Shown here: one piece after another, positions 8,875 to 17,678 of the stretch | Layout: every line of letters starts with the position of its first letter | Numbering within the stretch: position 1 is the stretch's first letter | Assembly: GCF_943193205.1 (NCBI RefSeq) | Contig: NZ_CALPDD010000004.1 | Span: 62,001 to 126,000 of the forward strand | Origin: Alistipes muris | Lineage (GTDB): Bacteria > Bacteroidota > Bacteroidia > Bacteroidales > Rikenellaceae | Direction: 5' to 3' | DNA length: 64,000 nt | Program-made: the position numbers and the translations under genes | The notes under the pieces: generated by a model | What the model saw: only the letters and a program-made list of their open reading frames with translations | What the model was told of the DNA's origin: nothing | Database searches by the model: none

Positions 8875-9558
8875 CTAACGCCCGGCCCTCTTGCAATATT
8901 CGTGGTAATACTCCAACACGTCGTCGACATAAGCCTGCGTCATACCGCAGCCTGTGAAACGCCCGCAGCGGACGAGCTCGGACTCGTAATATTCGGGCAG
9001 GGCCTTCAAACTCAGATAATCGAGGACCGTGTCCCACGAATCGGGGTTGCGGCCGTCGCGGCGGGCCAGACGCCGCGCATCGCGGACATGACCGAGCCCG
9101 CTGTTATAACACGCCAACATGATACTCATGCGGTCCCTGGCCGGAGTATTCTCCGCCATCTGGAGCGCGTCGACGATACTCGACAAGAGCTGGTTGGCGA
9201 GCCGGACGTTGATTTGAGGGTCGGCGATCAACTCGACGGGCACGCCGAACTGCCGGGCCACGGAAGGCATGACCTGCATGAGCCCGCGCGCGCCGCGCGG
9301 CGAGACGAGGTGCGAACGGAAACGCGACTCGTGGTAGGCCATGGCCGAAATGAGCCGCCAGTCGTGGCCCTCCTCCTCGCTGATATGACGAATCAGCTCG
9401 TCGTAAGGCGAAATGACGTAATCGCCCTCCATGAGCAGCGAATAATCGGGCCCGATGGTATCGGAAGCCAAAGCCGGAACGGTCCAGCGGGTATGGAACC
9501 CGCAGAACGAAGTCAGCACCATCAGACACGAAAAAATCAGAACGCTCTTTCTGAACAT
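8875..9558 (-). CDS. Lytic transglycosylase, SLT/MltF-like (GH23)
   Basis: 227 residues with an N-terminal hydrophobic signal. The SLT domain spans roughly residues 52-200: catalytic Glu77 in AYHESRF, then GLMQVMP (92-98) and CYNSGLGHV (150-158), the standard family-1 lytic transglycosylase motifs. It cleaves the MurNAc-GlcNAc bond of peptidoglycan in the periplasm, forming 1,6-anhydroMurNAc. It lacks the amino-acid-binding-like domain of full-length E. coli MltF. It lies 44 bases downstream of the porin gene and is probably co-transcribed with it. Confidence 0.88.
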   Translation of the reverse strand: MFRKSVLIFSCLMVLTSFCGFHTRWTVPALASDTIGPDYSLLMEGDYVISPYDELIRHISEEEGHDWRLISAMAYHESRFRSHLVSPRGARGLMQVMPSVARQFGVPVELIADPQINVRLANQLLSSIVDALQMAENTPARDRMSIMLACYNSGLGHVRDARRLARRDGRNPDSWDTVLDYLSLKALPEYYESELVRCGRFTGCGMTQAYVDDVLEYYHEYCKRAGR

Positions 9559-9602
9559 ACAAAAACGGTTTGCGGGCAGCTTATGCTGTGCAGAACAATA
9601 CG

Positions 9603-11738
9603 CTAATCATAGAAACCCCACGAGATGCCTATCTTGAACATGCCGGGATTGAGCGGATAATCGGCGACGGAGAAATACTCGCCGTTGCCGAACAAACCCC
9701 TGTTGACATGCTGATACTTCAAGAAAATGCGCATCCTTTTCCACTTGGCCATCGCGAAAGCGTCGATGTAAGGGTAATTTCCCACCTCGACCTCGCGCTG
9801 GTTGTAGAAGGCAGACAAGGCCGGATTGTAACTCGGGGCCCGATACCTGGTGTGGTAACGGCCGTCCAGCCCGATCTGCAGCCGCAGCACGTCGCGCACC
9901 ACCCAGAACTCGTAATAATACGACAGGTAGGCGCCCAACAGCGGCACGGGTACAACTTCCTGATTGGTACTCCACTGCAACAATACCCTGTTGTCTAAGT
10001 GAAATCCGCCGAAACGGAAATCCTTGCGGGCGTACACGCTCGTGAGGCTGACGGTACCGTCGTGCTGGGCGATACGGCTGTCGGCGCCGTAGTAGACCTT
10101 GCTGCCGACAACGCCCTGCTGCAATCCCGCCTCGAAGGCGAAATCGGGGACGGCGAACCGGACCTCGAAACGAGTTTCATTCTCCTTGTCCAAAGGAGCG
10201 GACCACCGGTAGTGGTTCGAGAAGAGATTCTCCTGCCAGTAAGAGGGCGTGCGGCGGTTCATCGAAAACCGCCCTTCGAGAATCAGGGGGTGTCGGCGGA
10301 TGAATCCCGTGAGCGCCAGGTGAGCGCCTATTTCGAGATCGCCGCCTCTGTATCCCGACGGGTAGAACCTGAGGTTGGCATCCCAGTCGACATACTTCTT
10401 TATTTTGCCTCCGACCGACCCGTAGGCGAAGTAGCTGGTCTTCTTCACCCTGCGGTATTTTCCGGTCAGGTAGTCGTCCATCGCGAACTGCGAATAGGCG
10501 TGCAGGTCCAGACCCACGCCCGCATCTATCGTGCCGACCACCCCGTTGCGGTCCCACGGCTGGGCCTGCACGAAAACGCGGTTGGAAATGACCCGCTCGT
10601 AGAGCGAATCGCGCGACTGCGCCGGGTTGATGAACCAATCGTCGTAGTAACTGCCCGTGGCCGAGACGAAATTACCCTCCTCGTCGCGGTGGTCGCGGTC
10701 GTTGACGTAGTCGGCCCGGCGGTCGGTGTAGACCTTGCTCCACGAACTGTACTGGAACGAATGGCCGATGTAGACCGCCGAGAGCCCCGCCATCGAAAAA
10801 TCGCTTTCGGTCATCCGCTGCAACGGGATGCCGTAAGACTGCGTGAGGAAAAAGGCGTTGTTGCGGTAGATGTTCCTCGCCTCGGCGTCGGCCAACTTCA
10901 TGGGCACGCCCGAAGGATGCTGGAACGTAGTATCGGCGATGGCCCAGATACCGACCACACCGCCGTTTTCCTGCTGCTCGATGTGGTTGTTGTAGTAGGC
11001 CGCGTGGACCGAATAACGCTTGCCCGTGTGGCTGAAAGCGACGGAGAGGTTGTGGTTCTTGGTCCGCGACCAAGCGTACAACCCCCGCGTACCGCGCGCC
11101 TTGTAATCGACGTTGAAACCCGTGGACGGCGAAACGTTCTGCGCGAGCATGATGTTGAAATTCTCCTCGCGGTAACGCTTCTGGCCCGACTCGATGTAAC
11201 CCATGCGGATGAGCGGCCGCTTGGTATTGTAGAACGGCACGCTGCGCATGTCGTAGATATAGGCGTAGTAGGGAGAGGCAAAACTGAAGTCAAAGAACTG
11301 CGGCCGCCGGAAGTAGTCGAGCGGCATCGAGGTCTGCCCGAGGGCGCCCTGCGCCATGTCGCCCACCCCCTCGCGGTAGAACGGATAGTCGATCCGGAAA
11401 TCCATGAGGGTGGTGTCCAGCGGTCCGATTTCCACGCGGTTGTAATCGGGGTCGATGTGCCACTTGAAGTTGTTGAGCGCCCGGACCGAATCGCTGAAAA
11501 AATAGGATTCGAGCGGCTTGCGGATACGCTTTTTCTTCTTGGTGGTGTCCTGCGGCTGTTCGGCGCCCTCCTCGTCCTGGGTCTCGTAGGGGTTGTTGCC
11601 GTAGAGGTTGGTCTGCTCGCCGCGCTGCTGCGCCCGCAGGATAGCCCGGGCGTCCAGCTGAGCCAGCGCGCTCGCGGGAACCGCCGTCAGCAACCCCGCC
11701 AGCAGAGTACGAACCAATTTTCTCGACAACCTCGACAT
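9603..11738 (-). CDS. Putative porin (PF14121-type outer-membrane protein)
   Basis: 711 residues. A signal peptide ends near ASALA-QLD. A basic KKKKRIRK patch and a WHIDPDYNRVEIGPLDTTL segment lead into a long run of amphipathic beta-strands that ends in FKIGISWGFYD. This matches the large Bacteroidetes family annotated as putative porin, with segments such as PYYAYIYDMRSVPFYNTKRP. Substrate unknown. A TATCTTTG box lies upstream. Confidence 0.75.
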   Translation of the reverse strand: MSRLSRKLVRTLLAGLLTAVPASALAQLDARAILRAQQRGEQTNLYGNNPYETQDEEGAEQPQDTTKKKKRIRKPLESYFFSDSVRALNNFKWHIDPDYNRVEIGPLDTTLMDFRIDYPFYREGVGDMAQGALGQTSMPLDYFRRPQFFDFSFASPYYAYIYDMRSVPFYNTKRPLIRMGYIESGQKRYREENFNIMLAQNVSPSTGFNVDYKARGTRGLYAWSRTKNHNLSVAFSHTGKRYSVHAAYYNNHIEQQENGGVVGIWAIADTTFQHPSGVPMKLADAEARNIYRNNAFFLTQSYGIPLQRMTESDFSMAGLSAVYIGHSFQYSSWSKVYTDRRADYVNDRDHRDEEGNFVSATGSYYDDWFINPAQSRDSLYERVISNRVFVQAQPWDRNGVVGTIDAGVGLDLHAYSQFAMDDYLTGKYRRVKKTSYFAYGSVGGKIKKYVDWDANLRFYPSGYRGGDLEIGAHLALTGFIRRHPLILEGRFSMNRRTPSYWQENLFSNHYRWSAPLDKENETRFEVRFAVPDFAFEAGLQQGVVGSKVYYGADSRIAQHDGTVSLTSVYARKDFRFGGFHLDNRVLLQWSTNQEVVPVPLLGAYLSYYYEFWVVRDVLRLQIGLDGRYHTRYRAPSYNPALSAFYNQREVEVGNYPYIDAFAMAKWKRMRIFLKYQHVNRGLFGNGEYFSVADYPLNPGMFKIGISWGFYD

Positions 11739-11761
11739 ACACCGGAGGCGGAAATCCGCCG

Positions 11762-11769
11762 CAAAGATA
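11762..11769 (-). promoter_or_regulatory. -7 box of porin gene promoter
   Basis: On the minus strand this reads TATCTTTG, a perfect Bacteroidetes -7 element (TAnnTTTG), 24 bases before the porin start codon. No clear TTTG -33 element sits at the expected distance. Confidence 0.5.
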
Positions 11770-11848
11770 ACGATTTAATTTTCAGCCTGCTTTTTCCGTT
11801 TCACACCATTCGTGTTCCGCACGGTCCTATTTCGTGGGCCACAAGGGT

Positions 11849-12580
11849 TCAGCTTTCCGAATGCGTGCGGCAGGCGGCCCACCGGACCAGCGACACGAAC
11901 ACGTAAAGCGCCACGACGACCGGAATGGCCCGCAACTGCAACACGGCGAGCAACACGGCGCTCACCGCCAAAAACGAATAACGTATTTCATTCCCTTTCC
12001 ACCCGTAATGGGCGAACTTGAGGGCGAACATCCGCACGGGCGAGACCATCAACGCCCCGACGGACCAAGCAGCGAGTACCACCGCCTCGCGCGAAACCGC
12101 CAGCCCGTAACGCTCGGCCAACAGCCCCAGCGAAGCGCAGAAAAGCGCCGCGGCAGGCGACGGAAGCCCGCAGAACTCGGTATGCTGCGAATCGTCGATG
12201 TTGAACTTGGCGAGCCGCAAAGCCGCGCACGCCGCAAACACGAAGACCAAAAATCCGGCCCACTCGGGCAACAGACCGCCGGCCGACCGCCCGTAAAGCA
12301 CATAGAGAACCGCCGCGGGCAGGAACCCGAACGAAATGTCGTCGGCCAACGAATCGAGCTCGCCGCCTATCGGCCCCTCCTGCCGCAGAAGACGCGCCGC
12401 GAACCCGTCGAAGAAATCGAAGACGGCCGCGGCGGCCATGAACCCGAAAGCCGCCGTCAGATTGCCCCGCGAGAGAGCCGCCACGGCGCCCAACGCCCCG
12501 CAGAGGAGGTTGGAGAGGGTCAGCAGATTGGGTATGGTAAAGAGTTTTATCCGCATGGGAAAGGTGAAATTTAATTCCAC
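11849..12580 (-). CDS. pssA: CDP-diacylglycerol-serine O-phosphatidyltransferase
   Basis: 243 residues; the internal Met at 12556 (MRIKLFTIPNLLTL) is an equally plausible start. An integral membrane protein with 6-8 hydrophobic helices. The CDP-alcohol phosphotransferase signature is intact: FDFFDGFAARLL, an eight-residue spacer, then GGELDSLADD, which supplies the catalytic and metal-binding aspartates. It makes phosphatidylserine from CDP-diacylglycerol and serine, the precursor of phosphatidylethanolamine. Serine rather than glycerol-phosphate as acceptor is inferred from the IPNLLTLSNLLCG start and the family's distribution. Confidence 0.85.
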   Translation of the reverse strand: MELNFTFPMRIKLFTIPNLLTLSNLLCGALGAVAALSRGNLTAAFGFMAAAAVFDFFDGFAARLLRQEGPIGGELDSLADDISFGFLPAAVLYVLYGRSAGGLLPEWAGFLVFVFAACAALRLAKFNIDDSQHTEFCGLPSPAAALFCASLGLLAERYGLAVSREAVVLAAWSVGALMVSPVRMFALKFAHYGWKGNEIRYSFLAVSAVLLAVLQLRAIPVVVALYVFVSLVRWAACRTHSES

Positions 12581-12588
12581 GTAGGCGG

Positions 12589-12596
12589 CAAAGTTA
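12589..12596 (-). promoter_or_regulatory. -7 box of pssA promoter
   Basis: TAACTTTG on the minus strand, fitting TAnnTTTG, just upstream of pssA and 12 bases from the opposing manC-type box. A -33 element is not clear at 19-21 bases. Confidence 0.45.
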
Positions 12597-12608
12597 CGAA
12601 AATATTTT

Positions 12609-12616
12609 TATCTTTG
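12609..12616 (+). promoter_or_regulatory. -7 box of mannose-1-phosphate guanylyltransferase promoter
   Basis: TATCTTTG fits TAnnTTTG and lies 30 bases before the ATG at 12647. Together with the pssA box it makes a compact divergent promoter region. No good -33 element is seen. Confidence 0.5.
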
Positions 12617-12646
12617 TAGTTACAATCCGACATAACAGCAAGCATT

Positions 12647-13720
12647 ATGGCAAGCAACAGATACTGCGTCATCATGGCGGGCGGCATCGGCTCGCGCTTC
12701 TGGCCCAAGAGCCGGCAGTCGATGCCCAAACAGTTCCTCGACATCCTGGGGACCGGGAAGTCGTTCATCCGCCACACCTACGAACGTTTCGAGAAAATCG
12801 TCCCGCCGGAAAACTTCCTGGTGGTGACCAACCGCAAATACAAGGACCTGGTGCTGCAACACCTGCCCGAACTCACCGAACGGCAGGTGCTGTGCGAACC
12901 CGTAGGCCGCAACACGGCCCCGTGCATCGCCTATGCGGCCTACACGCTGCTGGGGCAGAACCCCGACGCCGAGATGATCGTCACCCCGTCGGACCACCTG
13001 ATACTCAACGAAGACGACTTCCGGGCCATCATCGGCGAATGTCTCGAATTCGCAGACAGGCACGACGCGCTGATGACCGTGGGCATCAAACCCACGCGAC
13101 CCGACACGGGCTACGGCTACATCCAGGTGTCGGACGCGCAGCCCGTGAGCAAAGTGAAGTGCTTCACCGAGAAACCCGACCTCGAATTGGCGCAGACGTT
13201 CCTGCAATGCGGCGAATTCTTCTGGAACTCGGGCATCTTCGTCTGGAAAGTGAAGAACATCGTTGCAGCGTTCGAGAAATACCTGCCCGAACACCACGCG
13301 CTGTTCAGCGGACTGATGCGCGCGCTCGGCACCGATGCCGAACGGAACATCGTGGAGATGGTGTTCTCGGAGTGCCGCGCCATCTCGATAGACTACGGCA
13401 TCATGGAAAAGGCCGACAATGTCTATGTCCGCTGCGGCGAATTCGGCTGGAGCGACGTGGGAACCTGGGGCTCGGTCTACCAACATTCGCGCAAGGACCG
13501 CTACGCCAATGCCGCGCCCGACGAAGGCTGCTACCTCTACGACACGCGCTCGTCGATCATCTCGCTGCCCAAGGACAAAATCGCCGTCATCAGCGGACTC
13601 AAGGAATACATCGTGGTCGACACCGACGACGTGCTGATGATCTGCCCCCGCGCCGAGGAACAGAACATCAAGAAGTTCATCGACGAAGTGAAGTACAAGA
13701 ACGGCGAAAAACACATCTGA
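12647..13720 (+). CDS. manC: Mannose-1-phosphate guanylyltransferase
   Basis: 357 residues. It forms GDP-mannose from GTP and mannose-1-phosphate for fucose, mannose and capsule or O-glycan synthesis. The nucleotidyltransferase signature is at residues 10-30 (MAGGIGSRFWPKSRQSMPKQ), with CEPVGRNTAP, VTPSDHL, a CFTEKPD segment and the WNSGIFVWK motif. Its length fits the stand-alone pyrophosphorylase type, without the C-terminal phosphomannose isomerase domain of the bifunctional enzymes. The stop is followed after 3 bases by murF. Confidence 0.92.
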   Translation: MASNRYCVIMAGGIGSRFWPKSRQSMPKQFLDILGTGKSFIRHTYERFEKIVPPENFLVVTNRKYKDLVLQHLPELTERQVLCEPVGRNTAPCIAYAAYTLLGQNPDAEMIVTPSDHLILNEDDFRAIIGECLEFADRHDALMTVGIKPTRPDTGYGYIQVSDAQPVSKVKCFTEKPDLELAQTFLQCGEFFWNSGIFVWKVKNIVAAFEKYLPEHHALFSGLMRALGTDAERNIVEMVFSECRAISIDYGIMEKADNVYVRCGEFGWSDVGTWGSVYQHSRKDRYANAAPDEGCYLYDTRSSIISLPKDKIAVISGLKEYIVVDTDDVLMICPRAEEQNIKKFIDEVKYKNGEKHI

Positions 13721-13723
13721 GCC

Positions 13724-14968
13724 TTGGCACTCTACGACCTTTTCTGCCGCCACCCCCGGATTGCGACCGACACCCGGCGAATCGAACCCGGCTCGCTCTT
13801 CTTCGCCCTGCGGGGCGCCACGTTCGACGGCAACAAATTCGCCGCCGAAGCGCTGGCCAAGGGAGCGGCCTATGCGGTGGTGGACGACCCCGCGGCCGCG
13901 GCCGACGAACGCATCGTGCTGGTCGACAACGTACTCGAAGCCTTGCAGGAACTCGCGCGCGAACACCGGCGGGCCCTGGGCATCCCGATTCTTGCCGTGG
14001 CGGGCAGCAACGGCAAGACCACGACCAAGGAACTGGTGAGCCGCGTGCTGGCCGAGGGATTCGAGGTCTGCGCCACACAGGGCAATCTGAACAACCACAT
14101 CGGCGTACCGCTCACGCTGCTCTCCATGACGCGCGAAGTGCAGTTCGGCGTGGTCGAAATGGGTGCCAGCGCCTGCGGCGAAATCGCGCGGCTGGCCGCC
14201 ATCGCCGAACCCAACTACGGCATACTGACCAACATAGGCCGCTCGCACCTGGAGGGCTTCGGCGGCCCCGAGGGCATCCGGCGCGGCAAAGGCGAACTCT
14301 ACGACTTTCTGGCGGCTCACGGCGGGCGCGTCTTCGTGCGCGAAGAAGACCCGGTGCTGACGGAGATGGTCGCCGAACGCAGCGGACTGGCCTGCGAACC
14401 CTACTCGGAACGGCTGGCCGACGGCATCGAGAGCCGGCTGGCGGGCGACTACAACCGCTACAACATAGCGGCGGCCGTGGCCATAGGCCGCTACTTCGAC
14501 ATCGACGAGGAGCGGATGCGCCACGCCATTGCGAGCTACACCCCCGACAACAACCGCTCGCAGCGGCTCGAAACCGCGCGCAACACACTGGTGGTCGACT
14601 GCTACAACGCCAATCCGTCGAGCATGCGGGCTGCCGTCGGCGACTTCCTGGCCGAAGCGCCCGGTCCGCGCACGCGCCGCATCCTGATATTGGGCGACAT
14701 GCTCGAACTGGGCGAGTGGTCGGCCGAAGAACATGCCGCGGTACTGCGGCAGGCGATGCAGGACCCCGCGGCCGAACTCTATCTGGTCGGCCCCCGCTTT
14801 GCCGAAGCCTATGCGGCGTCCGCAATGGCGGAGACCGGACGCGCCACCCTCTATCCCTCGCGGACCGAGCTGGCCGAAGCCCTGCGCTCGCACCCCGTCG
14901 CCGACGCGCTGGTGCTGCTGAAAGGCTCGCACGGAATCGGGCTGGAAAAGGTGGTGGAACTGCTCTGA
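13724..14968 (+). CDS. murF: UDP-N-acetylmuramoyl-tripeptide--D-alanyl-D-alanine ligase
   Basis: 414 residues from a TTG start. The stop of the preceding gene is in the same frame one codon upstream, so no earlier start is possible. Three Mur-ligase domains are visible: an N-terminal UDP-binding part ([20 protein letters not shown]), the central ATPase with P-loop [10 protein letters not shown] (94-103) and [14 protein letters not shown], and a C-terminal domain ([25 protein letters not shown]). It adds D-Ala-D-Ala to the peptidoglycan precursor in the cytoplasm. Confidence 0.93.
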   Translation: MALYDLFCRHPRIATDTRRIEPGSLFFALRGATFDGNKFAAEALAKGAAYAVVDDPAAAADERIVLVDNVLEALQELAREHRRALGIPILAVAGSNGKTTTKELVSRVLAEGFEVCATQGNLNNHIGVPLTLLSMTREVQFGVVEMGASACGEIARLAAIAEPNYGILTNIGRSHLEGFGGPEGIRRGKGELYDFLAAHGGRVFVREEDPVLTEMVAERSGLACEPYSERLADGIESRLAGDYNRYNIAAAVAIGRYFDIDEERMRHAIASYTPDNNRSQRLETARNTLVVDCYNANPSSMRAAVGDFLAEAPGPRTRRILILGDMLELGEWSAEEHAAVLRQAMQDPAAELYLVGPRFAEAYAASAMAETGRATLYPSRTELAEALRSHPVADALVLLKGSHGIGLEKVVELL

Positions 14969-15060
14969 CACGGCCGCAGGCCCCGACGAACCCACGACGA
15001 ACCGCCCTCCGGTCCGTCGTATTTTTTGCAGGAGCGGCGGGCAGTTCCGAAATTATTGCG

Positions 15061-15068
15061 TATTTTTG
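15061..15068 (+). promoter_or_regulatory. -7 box upstream of the MazG-like gene
   Basis: TATTTTTG fits TAnnTTTG, 26 bases before the ATG at 15094. A TTTG at 15025 is too far upstream to pair with it, so the promoter is only half supported. The rest of 14969-15093 shows no gene. Confidence 0.4.
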
Positions 15069-15093
15069 TTCCGAGAATCCAAAAAACAACCCT

Positions 15094-15420
15094 ATGACAC
15101 TCAACGAATACCAACGGCACGCACTCGAAACGGCCATCTATCCGGCCGAAAGCCGCATCGTCTACCCGACGCTCGGACTGACGGGCGAAGCGGGCGAAGT
15201 GGCCGACAAGGTCAAGAAAGTCATCCGCGACGGCCACCGCGAATTCACGCCGGAGAAGAAAGCCGAAATCATGAAGGAAATCGGCGACGTGCTGTGGTAC
15301 TGCGCGACCCTCTCGCACGACCTGGGCTACGAACTGGAAGAAGTGGCGCAGACCAATGTCGACAAACTCCGCTCGCGCATGGAACGCAACCGCATCGCGG
15401 GCAGCGGCGACAACCGATAG
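15094..15420 (+). CDS. MazG-like nucleotide pyrophosphohydrolase
   Basis: 108 residues. All-alpha NTP-pyrophosphatase fold: GLTGEAGEVADKVKKVIRDG carries the ExxE of the first metal-binding helix, and EIMKEIGDVLWYCATLSHDLG the second ExxD. This is the short single-domain MazG/dUTPase-like form, about half the size of classical MazG. It probably hydrolyses non-canonical or excess (d)NTPs to monophosphates; the substrate cannot be read from sequence. The true gene sits at the 3' end of a much longer open frame and starts at its own ATG. Confidence 0.85.
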   Translation: MTLNEYQRHALETAIYPAESRIVYPTLGLTGEAGEVADKVKKVIRDGHREFTPEKKAEIMKEIGDVLWYCATLSHDLGYELEEVAQTNVDKLRSRMERNRIAGSGDNR

Positions 15421-15430
15421 ACGATTTCAT

Positions 15431-15580
15431 AATTAAGAATGAAAAATTAAAATCGGGAGGGGGCATGCAGGTTTTCCCGTCTCGACACAGGCGGCATTCC
15501 CACACGGCTCTTTATCGAACATCCGGTTCGCCTAAAATACGATGAACAATTTTTAATTCTTAATTTTTCATTTCTAATTT
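15431..15580. repeat. AT-rich inverted-repeat element
   Basis: The left arm (15431-15452, AATTAAGAATGAAAAATTA core) and the right arm (15548-15580, which carries its reverse complement) enclose about 95 bases of GC-rich unique sequence between the MazG-like and OPT genes. The same arms recur at 18903-19050, 25496-25622 and, singly, at 17573 and 41362. Confidence 0.75.
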
Positions 15581-15592
15581 CGAGAGACAATC

Positions 15593-17593
15593 ATGGAAGA
15601 AAACAACCCTACTTCGCTGCCGGAGAACGCCTACCGCGAACTCAAGCCCGGCGAAGAATATACGCCCCTGATGCCGGCGGCCTCGGCCCCGCGCGAAGTG
15701 ACGCCCTACTCGGTGACGATGGGCGTAATCATGGCCGTGGTCTTCTCGGCCGCGGCGGCATTCCTCGGCCTGAAAGTCGGGCAGGTCTTCGAGGCGGCGA
15801 TACCCATCGCCATCATTGCCGTAGGCATGGGCAACGTGCTGGGCAAGAAGAACATGCTCGGGCAGAATGTCATCATCCAATCCATCGGCGCGTCGTCGGG
15901 CGTCATCGTCGCAGGAGCGATCTTCACCCTTCCGGCGCTCTACATCCTCGGGCTCGACGCCGCATTCTGGCAGGTCTTCCTCTCGTCGCTTTTCGGCGGA
16001 CTGCTGGGCATCGTGCTGCTGATTCCGTTCCGCAAGTACTTCGTCAAGGAGATGCACGGCAAATACCCCTTCCCCGAAGCGACGGCCACCACCGAAGTGC
16101 TCGTCTCGGGCGAAAAGGGCGGCTCGCAGGCCAAACTGCTGGCCGCGGCCGGACTGATCGGCGGTCTTTACGACTTCGTGGTGGGCACGTTCGGGCTTTG
16201 GACCGAATCGGTGTCGACGCGCATCTGCTCGTGGGGCGCCATGGCCGCCGAGAAGTTCAAGGTGGTCTTCAGCGTGAACACCTCGGCCGCCGTGCTGGGC
16301 TTAGGCTACATCATCGGACTGAAATACGCCCTCATCATCACGGCCGGGTCGGCCCTGGTGTGGTTCATCATCGTTCCGGTGGTGGGCTCGCTGGCCGAAG
16401 CGCTCGACCCCGCCGTCATGGCGTCGCTTCTGGGCGTCACGCGCGACGACCTGCTGGCCGACCCGCAGCGCCTGCTCTCGGCCGAAAACCTCTTTCAGTT
16501 CATCGGCAAACCGCTGGGCATCGGCGGCATCGCGATGGCGGGCATCATCGGCATCTTCAAGCAGTCGCGCATCATCCGGCAGGCCGTAGGGCTCGCCGTG
16601 ACGGAACTCAAGGGCAGCAAAATCCAACCCGTAGCCGTGGGCCGCACCGACCGCGACCTGCCGATGAAACGGATTCTGACGATTCTGGTCGCCACGCTGC
16701 TGTCGGTCTTCGTCTTCTTCCATGTAGGACTGCTCGACGGCTGGGTGCAGTCGCTGACCGCCATCGCCGTGGTCTTCGTCATCTCGTTCCTCTTTACCAC
16801 CGTGGCAGCCAACGCAATCGCCATCGTGGGCACCAACCCCGTCTCGGGTATGACGCTGATGACGCTGATTCTCTCGTCGCTGATTCTGGTGAGCGTCGGA
16901 CTGAGCGGCACCACCGGCATGACCGCGGCCCTTATCATCGGCGGAGTGGTCTGCACGGCCCTTTCGATGGCCGGGGGCTTCATCACCGACCTGAAAATCG
17001 GCTACTGGCTCGGCACCACGCCCCGCAAGCAGGAGAGCTGGAAATTTCTCGGCACGCTCGTTGCCGCGGCGACCGTGGCAGGCGTGATGATCGTGCTCAA
17101 CAAATCCTACGGATTCGTGGGCGAGGGAGCGCTCGTAGCTCCGCAGGCCAACGCCATGGCGGCCGTCATCCAACCGCTGATGACGGGCGGGCAGACTCCG
17201 TGGATGCTCTACTTCTGCGGCGCCATGCTGGCGCTGATACTCACGACGATCGGCGTACCGGCGCTGGCCTTCGCGCTGGGCATGTTCATCCCCATGGAAC
17301 TGAACGCCCCGCTGGTAACGGGCGGTCTGATAGCCTGGTACGTCTCGACGCGCACGCAAGACGAGACGCTCAACAAAGCCCGCTTCGACCGCGGCACGCT
17401 CATCGCCTCGGGCTTCATAGCCGGCGGAGCGCTGATGGGTGTGGTGAGCGCCGTGCTGAAGTTCGCAGGCGTCGACTGGTTCCTCGCGGAGTGGGCTTCG
17501 TCGAACGCCGCCGAATGGGTCGGGCTGGCCATGTACCTGCTGCTGATAGGCTACTTCGCCTGGCACACGCTGAAATTAAAAATGAAAAATTAA
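15593..17593 (+). CDS. OPT family oligopeptide transporter
   Basis: 666 residues with about 14-16 hydrophobic segments. Recognisable OPT phrases: TPYSVTMGVIMAVVFSAAAAF near the start, KYPFPEATATTEVL, GGIAMAGIIGIFKQ, and a C-terminal GVPALAFALGMFIPMELNAP. It imports small peptides, or possibly metal chelates, across the inner membrane, driven by protons. The last residues LKMKN are encoded by an AT-rich repeat, so the C-terminus was probably changed by insertion or growth of that repeat. A peptide role would suit peptidase T, encoded next. Confidence 0.9.
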   Translation: MEENNPTSLPENAYRELKPGEEYTPLMPAASAPREVTPYSVTMGVIMAVVFSAAAAFLGLKVGQVFEAAIPIAIIAVGMGNVLGKKNMLGQNVIIQSIGASSGVIVAGAIFTLPALYILGLDAAFWQVFLSSLFGGLLGIVLLIPFRKYFVKEMHGKYPFPEATATTEVLVSGEKGGSQAKLLAAAGLIGGLYDFVVGTFGLWTESVSTRICSWGAMAAEKFKVVFSVNTSAAVLGLGYIIGLKYALIITAGSALVWFIIVPVVGSLAEALDPAVMASLLGVTRDDLLADPQRLLSAENLFQFIGKPLGIGGIAMAGIIGIFKQSRIIRQAVGLAVTELKGSKIQPVAVGRTDRDLPMKRILTILVATLLSVFVFFHVGLLDGWVQSLTAIAVVFVISFLFTTVAANAIAIVGTNPVSGMTLMTLILSSLILVSVGLSGTTGMTAALIIGGVVCTALSMAGGFITDLKIGYWLGTTPRKQESWKFLGTLVAAATVAGVMIVLNKSYGFVGEGALVAPQANAMAAVIQPLMTGGQTPWMLYFCGAMLALILTTIGVPALAFALGMFIPMELNAPLVTGGLIAWYVSTRTQDETLNKARFDRGTLIASGFIAGGALMGVVSAVLKFAGVDWFLAEWASSNAAEWVGLAMYLLLIGYFAWHTLKLKMKN

Positions 17594-17606
17594 GAATGAA
17601 AAATGA
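17573..17606 (+). repeat. AT-rich repeat arm overlapping the OPT stop codon
   Basis: A copy of the AATTAAAAATGAAAAATTA repeat runs through the last codons and stop of the OPT gene and is duplicated just after it. A different short repeat of the TTTCACTTTTCACCTT kind follows at 17656-17674 before pepT. Confidence 0.7.
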
Positions 17607-17678
17607 ACAGCCGCTGACGAAACAAATCCGCAGCCTGCCCACCTTTCGCTTATAACCTTTCACTTTTCACCTTAATAA

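Noticed and set aside
8902..9606. A 234-codon plus-strand frame opposite the lytic transglycosylase
   Set aside because: The minus-strand protein has intact SLT catalytic motifs; the plus frame has none.
12892..15420. An 842-codon plus-strand frame over manC and murF
   Set aside because: Only its last 108 codons, from the ATG at 15094, are a real gene (MazG-like). The rest is an out-of-frame shadow.
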